DNA of 64,000 nucleotides from Isoptericola croceus (GCF_029382255.1 NZ_JARLLG010000008.1:1-64000); one strand, 5' to 3'; positions 18,801 to 27,381 are shown, counted from the stretch's first letter. Numbers and translations are program-made. Notes: generated by a model from the sequence alone, not told the origin.

Positions 18801-19547
18801 CACGTCGCCCGGACGCTCTACGGCGTGCTGCCCGACGACGTCGCCCCGCACCAGGCGGTGTTCGTGGGACGCGAGTACTGGTCCACGCCCACCACGTTCA
18901 CGCGCAACGAGGTCCTCGCGCAGCCGAAGCTCGGCCCGGAGCGCTACGGCGCACACGCGGGCGGCACGAAGGACGTGCTCGCACAGCTCTCGAGCGGGGT
19001 CACGGTGGCCGACGGCGGCGTCCTGGCCCTGGAGGTCGAGCGCACGCTGCGCCAGGAGCCCGGCGCGTGGACCACGCCGAGCACCGACGAGCCCGTCGTG
19101 GGCTGGACCCACACCCAGGCGGAGACGGACGGGCGCACCGGGCTCGCGATGCACGTCGACGCCCCCGGCCGCCGCTGGGACTCCCCGCACCTCGCCCCCG
19201 GGCTGCACCTCCGGGTCGACGTGGCCCGGCCGGGCACCTACGCGGTGTGGGCGCTGGTCAAGTTCGACGGGGACACCGACGACGCGCTGACGCTGGCGGT
19301 CGACGGCACCCCGCTGCCGCCCGAGGCCCAGTTCTGCGGCGGAGAGATGTTCAGCTTCGGTACCGCGCAGGCATGGATCTGGCACGAGCTGACGGACGTG
19401 GAGCTCACGCCAGGTCAGCACGTGCTCTCGGTCCTGGCGCGCAAGGCCGGCCTGCGCGTCGACCGGCTCTACCTGACCCTCGGCGACGAGCGCCCCCCGG
19501 TCGACGCTCACTGGGCCGAGACCCCCTGCGTCGAGGTCGGCTCGTGA
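15882..19547 (+). CDS. GH115 xylan alpha-1,2-glucuronidase
   Basis: GH115 enzymes remove (4-O-methyl-)glucuronic acid from xylan or its oligosaccharides. The 1221-residue protein has an N-terminal domain to about 160, then the (beta/alpha)8 catalytic barrel beginning RYRGIFLNDEEEL, with LKGNYLWPAMHVNAF, GTSHCDMLLRSN, GWTVGMRGIHD, LIWSDDSFGHVRRFP and LWVNNVGALKPLE, helical domain, and beta-sandwich domains to the C-terminus. No signal peptide is seen, so it acts in the cytoplasm on imported oligosaccharides. It is divergent from uxuA, and its stop overlaps the LacI start (GTGA). Confidence 0.93.
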   Translation: MSYVIDDRDGTTLAAAGRTTAVAVDPGEATAVLRATDHLVTDLARVCAGADVLGTDDGAHATVVVGTLGTSQLVDDAVADGRLDVTALLDDDGRPAWEAFFVRTVGDQLWIVGADRRGTVFGVYDLCERAGVSPWHWFADVPVRTREHVTVARTTDHADRPAVRYRGIFLNDEEELDAWARKHTPDGTIGPTLYAHVFELVLRLKGNYLWPAMHVNAFNADPANGRLAHEAGIVIGTSHCDMLLRSNEHEWAPWAAEQARAGHVVEYDYSIEGTNRDLLHQYWRESIQQNADYEVGWTVGMRGIHDTGFITSRIDDDPERSEDEKHRARVALLNQLIDDQRALLADELGAERAAGELQCFVPYKEVLPLYDDGVEIPEDVTLIWSDDSFGHVRRFPDEAERRRSGGHGLYYHSSYWSPPSRSYLFISSMPLTLMKNELNKAWDRGIRTLWVNNVGALKPLEQDTEFFLRYAWEVGKEEDGHQTTTADVPTWTRDWVDRSFSGGIGERVGPIIEEFAQVTDVRKIEHLSGQAFSQTAFGDEAARRLDRLRQLAEEVSTVWAGLPDRERDAFFQLVALRVHASYLTNAQFVHADRSALAYAQGKMAAADHHLALSRRFDGYKRAMLRSYNAVMSGGKWDGIMTPEDFPPPATALFPAARPALEIAEAGLGVVVWGQEPTGSDAAELALDFAAYGTRAKWIEVFNTGAGEIEVTLRADPWIELGAERLTVGTERRVAVRVPADAADRAGEIVVRCETDGSTVVVPVRTHGTVLTGGVPDDGCAVEADGYVSLQADAPDEQHDSAESSWAVVPGLGRGGGGLLEARGRAASADPRHLHDGGSVGFHVHLETAGAHLLELYRFPNLDSTGRLRVGVSVDDQPTVLVESPTTDEHRGVWEQAVVENVERLTVRLPFLGAGSHTIRLHVVDEWFALSSLVLWTGERRTTALAPPSSTRAGQPAPRRDDPDPSQADLTALDHVARTLYGVLPDDVAPHQAVFVGREYWSTPTTFTRNEVLAQPKLGPERYGAHAGGTKDVLAQLSSGVTVADGGVLALEVERTLRQEPGAWTTPSTDEPVVGWTHTQAETDGRTGLAMHVDAPGRRWDSPHLAPGLHLRVDVARPGTYAVWALVKFDGDTDDALTLAVDGTPLPPEAQFCGGEMFSFGTAQAWIWHELTDVELTPGQHVLSVLARKAGLRVDRLYLTLGDERPPVDAHWAETPCVEVGS

Positions 19548-20542
19548 CCCGGCGGGCCACTCTCACGGATGTCGCCGGGCGCGCCGGTGTCTCGGTGTCG
19601 ACGGCATCCCGGGCGCTGCACCGTCCCGGCCGGGTGAGCCCCGCGACGACGGAACGGGTGCAGCAGGCCGCCGACGACCTCGGGTACGTCCCCAGCGCGG
19701 CCGCGCGCCAGGTCCGCTCCGGGCAGTCCGGCACGATCGCGCTCGTGGTCCCCGACCTGACGAACCCGTTCTTCATGGCGCTGGTCCGCGGGTCCACGCG
19801 GCACCTGCGCGCCCACGACGTCGTGCAGGTCGTCGCCGACGTCGAGGAGGAGCCCCGCACCGAGGAGCAGGTCGTCGCAGCGCTCGCCGGCCGGGTGGAC
19901 GGCATCGTCCTCGCGGCGTCGCGCCTCGACCGGGCCGCGCTGACGGGCTGGGGCCGGCGCATCCCCCTGGTCGTGATCAACCGGGACGTGGCCGACGCCG
20001 AGGTGCCGACGGTCACGATCGGCACACAGGGTGTCGTCGCCGCCGTGGAGCACCTCGCCGCCCACGGTCACCGGCACGTCGCCTACGCCGGCGGGCCGGT
20101 GACGTCCTGGTCCGACGACCGGCGCCACCGCGCCGTCGTCGAGACCTGCGCCCGCCTCGGGGTGCGTCTCACCGCACTGGGCCACCACGCGCCGCGGCGC
20201 GACGCCGGTCCAGCCGCCGCCGATGCCGCCCGGCGCACCGGGGCGACCGCGCTCCTGGCGTACAACGACCTGCTCGCGTTCGGTGCGCTGGACCGGCTCG
20301 CGGAGACCGGGGTGCGGGTGCCGGACGAGCTGAGCGTGGTCGGGCACGACGACGTCTTCGGCGCCGATCTGACCACCCCCGCGCTGACGACCGTCGCCGT
20401 GCCCGCCGAGGACGTCGGCGCCCGGGCGGCCGCGCAGCTGCTGGCCGTCCTCGACGGGGGGGACCTACCGCCGTCGGACCGGCACGTCGACCTGCCGACG
20501 CGGCTCGTGGTGCGGGGCTCGTCCGGCGCCGCGCCGCGCTGA
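19544..20542 (+). CDS. LacI-family regulator of the GH115/uxuA locus
   Basis: The 332-residue repressor starts with GTG at 19544, inside the end of the GH115 gene. The LacI HTH is TLTDVAGRAGVSVSTASRALHRPGRVS, with hinge RVQQAADDLGYVPSAAARQVRSG, then a periplasmic-binding-like sensor domain (IALVVPDLTNPFFMALVRG, VVGHDDVFGADLTTPALTTV). Translational coupling to GH115 and the CG-centred operators at 15796-15867 suggest it senses a glucuronate-containing xylo-oligosaccharide or mannonate and represses both directions. Confidence 0.92.
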   Translation: MTRRATLTDVAGRAGVSVSTASRALHRPGRVSPATTERVQQAADDLGYVPSAAARQVRSGQSGTIALVVPDLTNPFFMALVRGSTRHLRAHDVVQVVADVEEEPRTEEQVVAALAGRVDGIVLAASRLDRAALTGWGRRIPLVVINRDVADAEVPTVTIGTQGVVAAVEHLAAHGHRHVAYAGGPVTSWSDDRRHRAVVETCARLGVRLTALGHHAPRRDAGPAAADAARRTGATALLAYNDLLAFGALDRLAETGVRVPDELSVVGHDDVFGADLTTPALTTVAVPAEDVGARAAAQLLAVLDGGDLPPSDRHVDLPTRLVVRGSSGAAPR

Positions 20543-20551
20543 GCGGAGCCC

Positions 20552-21022
20552 TCAGGCGGCGGGGTCGCGCAGGGCGCCACCAGGGTGGAGCCTGCCGCGA
20601 CGGGCATGCGACTCGGCGACCCTCGCGATACGCCGGGCGATCACCGCGGACGGCACCACGCGCCCCGTCATGTAGGTCGAGAGTCTCGACGGCGACGTGC
20701 CGAGCTCGGCGGCGAACTCCTTCGCGGACAGGCCGGACCGGCGCACATCTTCCCGGATGGACCGCGCAAGAGCCTGCCGATCGTCCTCCCGTGCCCGGGC
20801 AAGGGCGTCGGAGAGCAGCGCCGTGGCCCCGTTCGGCTCCACCGTCCGCAGGGCGCTCTCCACCTGGTCCGCGACGACGCCGTACGGCTGATCTCGCACG
20901 GCACGCGCGATGCGCTGCCAGTGCGGCAGATACCCCCGCTCGATCGCGGTCGCGATGCCCTCGACGCCCCAGCGTGACACCGGGTCCGCTGGGCTCGCGT
21001 CGATGTTGCGGAACTTCAGCAT
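20552..21022 (-). CDS. HTH antitoxin-like protein paired with a nucleotidyltransferase
   Basis: The 156-residue protein starts at ATG 21022 (aaggaggt upstream). A short N-terminal segment MLKFRNIDASPADPVSRWG is followed by a helical stretch and an Xre-type HTH in the C-terminal half (SGLSAKEFAAELGTSPSRLSTYMTGRVVPS, about 105-134), ending in a basic tail. The head-to-head gene 30 bp away encodes an AbiEii-like nucleotidyltransferase, and both promoters sit over one small palindrome. This is the layout of an antitoxin-repressor with its toxin, though the divergent order is unusual. It could instead be an ordinary regulator. Confidence 0.7.
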   Translation of the reverse strand: MLKFRNIDASPADPVSRWGVEGIATAIERGYLPHWQRIARAVRDQPYGVVADQVESALRTVEPNGATALLSDALARAREDDRQALARSIREDVRRSGLSAKEFAAELGTSPSRLSTYMTGRVVPSAVIARRIARVAESHARRGRLHPGGALRDPAA

Positions 21023-21032
21023 GGCTACCTCC

Positions 21033-21048
21033 TTATCGGATATGATAA
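21033..21048. promoter_or_regulatory. Shared operator of the divergent HTH and nucleotidyltransferase genes
   Basis: ttatcggatatgataa has inverted arms TTATC/GATAA around six bases and fills most of the 30-bp gap between the two start codons. It is AT-rich in a GC-rich setting, so it probably contains the -10 elements of both promoters and is the site where the HTH protein represses both genes. Confidence 0.55.
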
Positions 21049-21052
21049 CCGA

Positions 21053-21754
21053 GTGAACCTCTCGAGCGAACCCGCCGATGCAGACGACGCGCCGCCCCTG
21101 GACGATCTTCTCGAGTCGGCAGCACGACTGCAGGAGCTGATACCCGACGCTGTGCTCGTCGGCGGAACGGCTGCCGCCCTGCACGCGGGCCATCGACTCT
21201 CGGTGGACCACGACCACGTGCTGACGGACCTACGAGACCGCTTCGACGTCGTCCTCGACGCTCTCGAACGCGAGGGCGAGTGGGTGACCAACCGGGTACG
21301 CGCCGGCAAGATCATCCACGGTGAGCTCGGCGGCATCGAGACCGGGCTCCGCCAGCTCATCCGCACCCGTCCGCTGGAGACGGAGCAGCATCGCCTGCCG
21401 TCCGGCCGCACGCTCACCGTGCCGACGCTCGCCGAGACGCTGCGCGTCAAGGCGTTCCTCATCGTCAAGCGGAACCAGGTGCGCGACTACCTCGACGTCG
21501 CCGCCATGTCGGACGTGGTCGGCGTCGACGCTGCTGCTCGGGTCCTCGTCGAGATCGACGACTACTACTCCGACCTGCAGCACGACGAGTCCCCGGTGTC
21601 CTCACAGGTCGCGGTGCAGCTCGCCGACCCGCAACCCCGGGACGCCGCCATCATCCCCGAGCTCGCGCGCTACAAGGGCCTCGAGCGACGCTGGTGGAAC
21701 TGGGACGACGTCGCGGCGACCTGCGCACACGTGGCTCGCGCCATGCTGGGGTGA
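21053..21754 (+). CDS. Nucleotidyltransferase, AbiEii/AbiGii toxin-like
   Basis: The 233-residue protein has a minimal nucleotidyltransferase core: VLVGGTAAALHAGHRLSVDHDH carries the Gly-Gly (37-38) and the two metal-binding acids Asp52 and Asp54, the pattern of AbiEii-type toxins that add nucleotides to tRNA or other targets. Later TLAETLRVKAFLIVKRNQVRDYLDVAA is also typical of the family (LRVKxxxxxxRxxxRDYxD). The start is GTG at 21053, only 30 bp from the divergent HTH gene. Likely the toxin of a type IV-like module or part of phage defence; activity is inferred from family only. Confidence 0.75.
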   Translation: MNLSSEPADADDAPPLDDLLESAARLQELIPDAVLVGGTAAALHAGHRLSVDHDHVLTDLRDRFDVVLDALEREGEWVTNRVRAGKIIHGELGGIETGLRQLIRTRPLETEQHRLPSGRTLTVPTLAETLRVKAFLIVKRNQVRDYLDVAAMSDVVGVDAAARVLVEIDDYYSDLQHDESPVSSQVAVQLADPQPRDAAIIPELARYKGLERRWWNWDDVAATCAHVARAMLG

Positions 21755-21788
21755 AGCAAGGCGTCGTCGTGAGCAGCGTCGCCCTTCC

Positions 21789-23366
21789 TCACACGATCAC
21801 CCAGGCCATCGCGCCGATCAGCACCAGGCAGACCGCCGCGACCGGCAGCGCCTGCCGGAGCACCTGGCCCTCGCGGCCGCCGAGCCCGACGGTCGCCGCG
21901 GCCGCGACCACGTTGTGCGGGCAGATGATGTTGCCGATCGCCGCGCCCGCACCCTGCGCGCCCAGCAGCGGCACCGGGTCGAGCTCCGCCGCGAGCGCCG
22001 TCTGGTCCTGGAACTCGGTGAACAGGATGTTCGAGGCCGTGGCGGACCCGGTCATGAACGTCCCGAGCGCCCCGACGAACGGGGAGAGCACGGGCCAGAG
22101 GGCCCCCGCACCGGCCGCCGCCACCGCGAGCTGCGTCGTCATGCCCGACTCCGACATCGCGAACGCCACGGTCACCATCGCCAGGAGCGCGACGAAGACC
22201 GGGATCACCTGACGTGTGGCGCGCACGAACGCCCACCCCATGTCGCCCACCGCCGCGCGCTGCCAGACGGCGCCGGCCACGAAGGACAGCGCCAGCAGCA
22301 GGCCCGGGTGGTACAGGGGTTCGATGCTCTCGGAGAAGTGACCGAACACCTCCCACCGCCACACGACCGACCGCGCGGCATCCTGCACCGGCACCACGAG
22401 GCGGGTGACCAGCACGAGGACCACCAGCACGAGGTAGGGCGCCGTCGCGGCGAGGAAGCTCATGGACGGGGCCGGGCGGCCCGCGGAGGTCTCGGCGACC
22501 TCCGGCGCGGGCTCCCCCACCAGCGTCTCGCCGGCCGGGTTCCCGCCGACGAGCGCACCGGTGCGGGCCTGGCGGCGGATCACCCAGCGCACCACCAGCA
22601 CGAAGGCGACCGCGCCCACGATCGAACCCACCAGCGAGGGCAGCTCCGGGCCGACGAACCGGGCGATGACCAGGTTGGGGACGAAGAACGCGACGTACGC
22701 GACGGCCATCCACCCCCAGGGCGGCCCCTCGGTGGGCAGCAGGGTGCCGACCAGTCGCGCGACGACGAACGCCAGCACGACACCGGCGACCGCCGTGTAC
22801 GGCGCGACGGCCCACGCCAGCTCGCGCGCCGGGACGTCGACGATCGCGAGCTGGGCGAGCGTGGGCGTCCCCACGGCAGCGAACGGCACGGCCGACGCAT
22901 GGCCGACCATCGCGCCGACGACGGCGGTCACCGGCCGGAACCCTGCCGCCACCAGGAACGGGGCCGCGAGCGCCACCGGCGTACCGAATCCCGCGGCACC
23001 CTCGATGAGCAGGCAGAAGAACCACACGATGAGGAGTGCCGCCACGCGCGGGTCCGGCGTGATGCGCGCGAGCCCGGCCTCCAGCGCGGAGGTGGCTCCG
23101 GTGCGCTGCTGCAGGTGGTGGATGCCGAGGGCCGGGCCAATGATGAGCATGACCGTCAGCGCCACCCACGCGGCCCGCGCCAGCACGCCGAGGACACCCT
23201 GGGCCGGGTCGAAGGGGAAGTCCGCGCCACCGAACCCGAAGACGGTGAGCGCCAGCACCAGCGTCCCGGCGGCGGCTGTCGCACCGGCCGCTGCGGCGGA
23301 CCACCTGGCCGCCACCATGAGCACGAGGATCGCGGCGATCGGCAGCGCGGCAAGGAGCGTCACCAC
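21789..23366 (-). CDS. L-lactate permease (LctP family)
   Basis: The protein of about 525 residues has 12-14 hydrophobic helices and LctP-family signatures: LIIGPALGIHHLQQRTGATSALEAG, EGAAGFGTPVALAAPFL, GALGTFMTGSATASNILFTEFQ and AAIGNIICPHNVVAAAATVGL. It would import L-lactate or glycolate with protons across the membrane. I use the GTG at 23366, because upstream codons run into the DUF5808 gene; this start is uncertain by a few codons. It follows the DUF5808 gene by about 25 bp on the same strand. Confidence 0.88.
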   Translation of the reverse strand: MVTLLAALPIAAILVLMVAARWSAAAAGATAAAGTLVLALTVFGFGGADFPFDPAQGVLGVLARAAWVALTVMLIIGPALGIHHLQQRTGATSALEAGLARITPDPRVAALLIVWFFCLLIEGAAGFGTPVALAAPFLVAAGFRPVTAVVGAMVGHASAVPFAAVGTPTLAQLAIVDVPARELAWAVAPYTAVAGVVLAFVVARLVGTLLPTEGPPWGWMAVAYVAFFVPNLVIARFVGPELPSLVGSIVGAVAFVLVVRWVIRRQARTGALVGGNPAGETLVGEPAPEVAETSAGRPAPSMSFLAATAPYLVLVVLVLVTRLVVPVQDAARSVVWRWEVFGHFSESIEPLYHPGLLLALSFVAGAVWQRAAVGDMGWAFVRATRQVIPVFVALLAMVTVAFAMSESGMTTQLAVAAAGAGALWPVLSPFVGALGTFMTGSATASNILFTEFQDQTALAAELDPVPLLGAQGAGAAIGNIICPHNVVAAAATVGLGGREGQVLRQALPVAAVCLVLIGAMAWVIV

Positions 23367-23391
23367 GGCGTCGCCGCCCGTCTCGACGTTC

Positions 23392-23700
23392 TCAGCTGTC
23401 CGCCAGCTTCTCCCGCACGACGGCGACGACACGGCCGACGTTCACCGTCCAGCCGACGCCGAACACGTGGGGGCTCAGGAAGTGGTCGCCGTCGGGGTCC
23501 CACACGCGTTCCTTGATGCGCTCGATCGTGGGGAAGCGGAACTCGTAGGGCACGAACCCGGCGACGGTGCCGTGCCACTCACGATCCTCCGCGTCCTTCT
23601 GCAGCTCCTTGGTGACGGCCGCGACGACGAGGGCGAACATCACCAGCTTGAAGAGACTGGGCGGTCCTTGGCGGTTCTTGCGCTTCTTCACCGATTCCAT
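23392..23700 (-). CDS. DUF5808-like small protein
   Basis: The 102-residue protein has a basic N-terminus (MESVKKRKNRQG), one hydrophobic helix (about 15-30) and a C-terminal half with VWDPDGDHFLSPHVFGVGWTVNVGR, close to the DUF5808 pattern of actinobacterial membrane-associated proteins. Its function is unknown. The single helix suggests membrane attachment with the Trp/Phe-rich part in the cytoplasm or exterior. It is the probable first gene of an operon with the lactate permease. Confidence 0.7.
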   Translation of the reverse strand: MESVKKRKNRQGPPSLFKLVMFALVVAAVTKELQKDAEDREWHGTVAGFVPYEFRFPTIERIKERVWDPDGDHFLSPHVFGVGWTVNVGRVVAVVREKLADS

Positions 23701-23752
23701 CGTGACCTCCGCGGGTGGGCTGTCCGTCCATCCTGCCGCGCCAGGAGCTGTC

Positions 23753-23787
23753 GGTCCACCGCCGGGCTCGGAGCCCGGCGGTGGACC
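23753..23787 (-). terminator. Strong 16-bp hairpin after the GH43 gene
   Basis: Two perfectly complementary 16-base arms (23753-23768 and 23772-23787) enclose a 3-base loop, five bases after the stop codon of the GH43 gene. The stem is GC-rich and lacks a T-run, as is common in high-GC actinobacteria. It likely ends transcription from the right and shields the divergent DUF5808 promoter. Confidence 0.85.
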
Positions 23788-23791
23788 GGGC

Positions 23792-26700
23792 TCAGCAGGA
23801 CGCCGCGTCGAAGGCCACCTCGTGCGGCGTCGGGGCCGACTGGCCGTCGCCCGTCGCCGTCGCCGTCACCGTCCCGGCGGGAATCTGGGACGCCCGGGTC
23901 GCGAACGACTGGTAGGCGGCCTTCCCGGCCTTGACGTCGTCGACCTCCTTCGTGCCGTAGGGGGTCTCGATCACGATGTCGGCCGGGACGTCACCGGCGT
24001 TCGTCGCACGCACGGCGAGGTGCACCTTCCCGGCGAGGCATCGTGTGGAGACCTGGACCTCGAGCGGTGACGCCGGGTCGTCACCCTCGGTGAACCCGGT
24101 GCCGGTGAACGTGGCGGTCGCGAGCCCTCGCTCGTTGTTGCCCGCGGCGTACACGCCGGCGTCGAGCCGATCGTCGGCGGACACCAACGGCGCCGTGCCG
24201 ACGGCGGACCACGCGTCGTCGGCGGACGCTCGCCAGTAGCCGGTCACCAAGTCCGCCGCGGTGCGCTCGAGCCGCAGCTGGACGGGCCACGTCGCCGGGA
24301 GGACCTTGGCCGACTCCTTGTCGAGGAAGCCGTTGCCGTCGGCGTCCCACTGCAGGAACGTTCCGGACGGGCTGGTCGTCAGCGTGACGTACCCGGTGGC
24401 CGAGCCCTTGCCGGCGAGGCTCAGGTCGTTGCGCACCACGAGCCCGGACCGAGGGTCGCTGTTGTCGCCTCGGTCCATCGCTGCCGACGTGGTCTCGATG
24501 CTGCCGCCCACGGCGAGGCGGTCGGGCTGGTAGACGACGCTCAGGTTGTCCTTGCCCGTCCACGCGCCGTTGTTCCCGTCGGAGACCTGGAAGGTGCCCT
24601 CGGCGCCCGCGCAGAACTCCGCTCGCGCCGGGTCGCCCCAGGCGCCCGCGGCCCACGGCTCGCTCACCTCGCCGGTGCACGTGGGCGCGGTCCCGTCCCC
24701 GAACCGCACGACGTACGTGCGGGCCGCCACCGGGGTGCCGTCGTCGTCGGTCGTGACCGTCACGAACGCCCACGGCCGCTCGGCCGTCGCCGGGTCGATC
24801 TCGACGCGCGCCGCGGCGTCGGCCGGGGTGCCGTCGACAGCGCCGGCGGGAACGGCCGTGTACTCCCAGACGGCCGGGTCGAAGCCGGCCACGGTCTCGC
24901 CGTCGACCGTGAGGTCAGCCAGCTCTGTCCCGGCCCCGGGTGCGAGCCCGAGGATCTGCACCTCCGCGATCGACTGCCAGGTGTTCGTCTCGGTCGTCAG
25001 GTCGAGCCGCACGCCCGTGGTCGGCGGGAGCTCCGCGACGTCCAGCCGCACCACCGGCGGCCCCGCCGCGGGATCCTGCGCGACGTCGGCCGCCACGCCC
25101 GAGTCGACCCACGCGCCGTCGGCCGACCGGTACTGCACCGCGATGCGCGACGGCCAGGTCGCCGACGCCCCGTCGGCGTACGTGTGGACGACGACCTCGG
25201 AGAGCGTGCGCGGCTCGGACCAGGTGTAGTCGAGCCAGCTCGCGCGGGGGTACTGCCCACCGGAGACCCAGTCGTCCCAGCCCTTGGCGAGGCTGCCGTC
25301 GTTCGTGGTCGCGGCCAGGTGCTGGCGGCTGGACGCCGTGACGGTCGCCGTGGGGGCGAGGTTGTGCTCGCCGTACGCCTCGACCTCGACGGCCCGGGTG
25401 AAGGTGCGCCCCGGCCCGAAGTCGTCGTCCTCCGCGAGCGTGCCGGTGATCTGCTGCGTGCCCGGGTCGGTCAGGACGGTCGGGCTCCACGTCACCGCGA
25501 CGTCGCTCGTGGTGCCGCCGGCCGTCACCGCGACCGTCGCGGGCAGCTGGTCGGCGATGTCGGTGCCGGCGCGCACGGTCTGCGGCAGCCCCGCGGCGTC
25601 GACCGTCCAGATCGCGCCTCCCGCGCCCTTGTCGTCCCAGTACGCGGGCGTCCAGCCGTCGTCCCACCGCGAGTCCTCGGCGGTCGGGTTGCGCATCTCG
25701 AGGCGACCGTTCTCTCCGACGACCAGCGGCAGCCAGACGTACGTCGAGTCCGCGGCACCGCGGTTCCAGCGGTCACCCATGTAGACGAAGCGGCCGTCGC
25801 CGAGCGGCAGCACGTGCGTGGACTGCGACCCGAAGCTCGTGCGCCGCACGTCCCCCACGGCGAGCAGACCGTCACCGCCCTCGGGGATCGTGTCGTACTG
25901 CACGGTCTCGTGCGGGTCGTCGGGGTCGACACCACGGATCCACGTGCCGAGGATGTCGTCGGCCGTGTAGTACGTCAGCGGGTTCGGGTTCCAGCCCGTG
26001 GCGCCCGAGGCCACCACGTAGTAGCGGCCGTCGTGCACGAAGATCGCGGGCGCCTCGAGCAGCCCGCACCGGCGCACGATCGTGAAGTCCTCGCCGGCCA
26101 CCGGAGCGCCGTCGGTGCCGTCGGCGAAGATGCGCGGGTAGCGGCCGTCGGCCGAGTACTGGATGCCCACGCTGTCGGTCGTGACGGTCTTGGCCACGTT
26201 GGTGTAGTCCTCGTCGAGCCGTGCGATGTACAGCGAGCGGTTCTCCTCCGAGGAGTAGGAGATGTAGGCCACGCCGTCGTCGTCCTTGAAGACCGTCATG
26301 TCGCGCGTCTGCCCAGGCACCGCGTTCGGCATGTTGCAGGCCGTCCGGTACGACGGCTCGTTGTAGAGGCGGTAGACCCCCTGGACCGCGAACGGGCCGG
26401 TCGGCGAGTCGGCGACGGCGACGCCGGCCATCGAGCGTGCGTAGTTGCTGCCCCCCGGCGTGACGCTGCCGTCGGAGTGCCACCACATGACCCACTGGCC
26501 CGTGGACTCGTTGTGCAGCACCTTGGGCCGCTCGAAGATCGCGTTGAGCTGAGCGCTGCCGTCGGGCGCGGTGGCGTCGACGTTGAGGTGGAAGTACAGC
26601 TCGTCGACGAGCTCCTCGTCGACCGTGCCGTCGTCGGCCACGGTGTCGTAGAGGTCGTCGAAGTACTCGGTGGTGAGCTCGTCCCGAGAGGTGACCGACC

Positions 26701-27148
26701 GCAGGGCAACACCCTCGTTCGTCCAGTTGTACGTGTCGGTCGAGGAGTACATGGACACGCCGGGGCTGTCGTAGTAGCCGTTCGAGCGGTCCTCGCCGTA
26801 CCAGTAGTAGACCGTCTCACCGTCCTGCTCGGCCGTGACCACGGCGTCGGCGTCGACGTCGAGCTCGTCCGCCGTCGCCGTGCCGCCGGTCCCCGCTTCA
26901 TGGACGACCACCTGCCCGCCGTGGGCCTGGATGTGACGTCCGTCGGTGTCGTACCAGTGCGGCTGGAAGTAGTCGGCGGCGCCCAGGCCCGGGTCCTCCA
27001 CGCCCGGAAAGGCGTCGTAGGTCTCGGGCTCGGGAACCGTCGGCACGTCAGCGGCGGCAGGGACAGCCAGCGCGAGGCCGGTCGCTCCCACCGCGATCGC
27101 CACGGCTGCGCCGAACGTGGCACGGAGGTGCCGGGGAAGTTTCGTCAT
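23792..27148 (-). CDS. Secreted GH43 glycosidase (galactanase-like subfamily) with CBM-like and C-terminal modules
   Basis: The 1118-residue enzyme starts at ATG 27148 with a signal peptide ending VPAAADVP (about residue 34). The five-bladed propeller (about 45-480) has IQAHGGQVVVHEAG, YYWYGEDRSNGYY, FERPKVLHNESTGQWVMWWH, RDMTVFKDDDGVAYISYSSEE and GLLEAPAIFVHDGRYYV, motifs like those of GH43 subfamilies 24/34, which include exo-beta-1,3-galactanases. Then come a Big-4/Ig-like segment, an F5/8C (CBM32-like) domain (about 555-700), a laminin/GH43-C-type sandwich, and a C-terminal 91-residue module shared with the GH28-like enzyme. A LacI-type operator lies at 27181. It likely attacks arabinogalactan side chains outside the cell. 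Confidence 0.88.
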   Translation of the reverse strand: MTKLPRHLRATFGAAVAIAVGATGLALAVPAAADVPTVPEPETYDAFPGVEDPGLGAADYFQPHWYDTDGRHIQAHGGQVVVHEAGTGGTATADELDVDADAVVTAEQDGETVYYWYGEDRSNGYYDSPGVSMYSSTDTYNWTNEGVALRSVTSRDELTTEYFDDLYDTVADDGTVDEELVDELYFHLNVDATAPDGSAQLNAIFERPKVLHNESTGQWVMWWHSDGSVTPGGSNYARSMAGVAVADSPTGPFAVQGVYRLYNEPSYRTACNMPNAVPGQTRDMTVFKDDDGVAYISYSSEENRSLYIARLDEDYTNVAKTVTTDSVGIQYSADGRYPRIFADGTDGAPVAGEDFTIVRRCGLLEAPAIFVHDGRYYVVASGATGWNPNPLTYYTADDILGTWIRGVDPDDPHETVQYDTIPEGGDGLLAVGDVRRTSFGSQSTHVLPLGDGRFVYMGDRWNRGAADSTYVWLPLVVGENGRLEMRNPTAEDSRWDDGWTPAYWDDKGAGGAIWTVDAAGLPQTVRAGTDIADQLPATVAVTAGGTTSDVAVTWSPTVLTDPGTQQITGTLAEDDDFGPGRTFTRAVEVEAYGEHNLAPTATVTASSRQHLAATTNDGSLAKGWDDWVSGGQYPRASWLDYTWSEPRTLSEVVVHTYADGASATWPSRIAVQYRSADGAWVDSGVAADVAQDPAAGPPVVRLDVAELPPTTGVRLDLTTETNTWQSIAEVQILGLAPGAGTELADLTVDGETVAGFDPAVWEYTAVPAGAVDGTPADAAARVEIDPATAERPWAFVTVTTDDDGTPVAARTYVVRFGDGTAPTCTGEVSEPWAAGAWGDPARAEFCAGAEGTFQVSDGNNGAWTGKDNLSVVYQPDRLAVGGSIETTSAAMDRGDNSDPRSGLVVRNDLSLAGKGSATGYVTLTTSPSGTFLQWDADGNGFLDKESAKVLPATWPVQLRLERTAADLVTGYWRASADDAWSAVGTAPLVSADDRLDAGVYAAGNNERGLATATFTGTGFTEGDDPASPLEVQVSTRCLAGKVHLAVRATNAGDVPADIVIETPYGTKEVDDVKAGKAAYQSFATRASQIPAGTVTATATGDGQSAPTPHEVAFDAASC

Positions 27149-27180
27149 CGTCGTCGTCCTCACGCGTCCTTGCGTTGTGA

Positions 27181-27194
27181 TGTTTGCGTCAACA
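27181..27194. promoter_or_regulatory. LacI-type operator upstream of the GH43 gene
   Basis: TGTTTGCGTCAACA is a CG-centred near-palindrome 33 bp before the GH43 start. It fits TGTTWRCGYNRACA, the same motif as the two sites at 36000-36013 and 36034-36047 beside the LacI gene at 36062. This links the secreted GH43 enzyme to that regulator. Confidence 0.7.
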
Positions 27195-27381
27195 TCGCGG
27201 GCGTCGTCAGCGTAGACGTGCCTGATCCACGCCGCCAAGGCCCCTGGCGAAGAGGACAGAACCGAACATCTCGCCGGCGACGCACCGCGCGACGGCTGGT
27301 CCGCGCCCCGCCGTGCATGGATCCGCTGACCGTGCCTACGGTGGCCGACCCCGACGGACACCCCGACGGAAAGGAACGACC

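Noticed and set aside
15654-19511. 1285-codon frame antisense to the GH115 gene
   Set aside because: Val/Gly/Arg/Asp-rich mirror of the coding strand, no ribosome site, no motifs.
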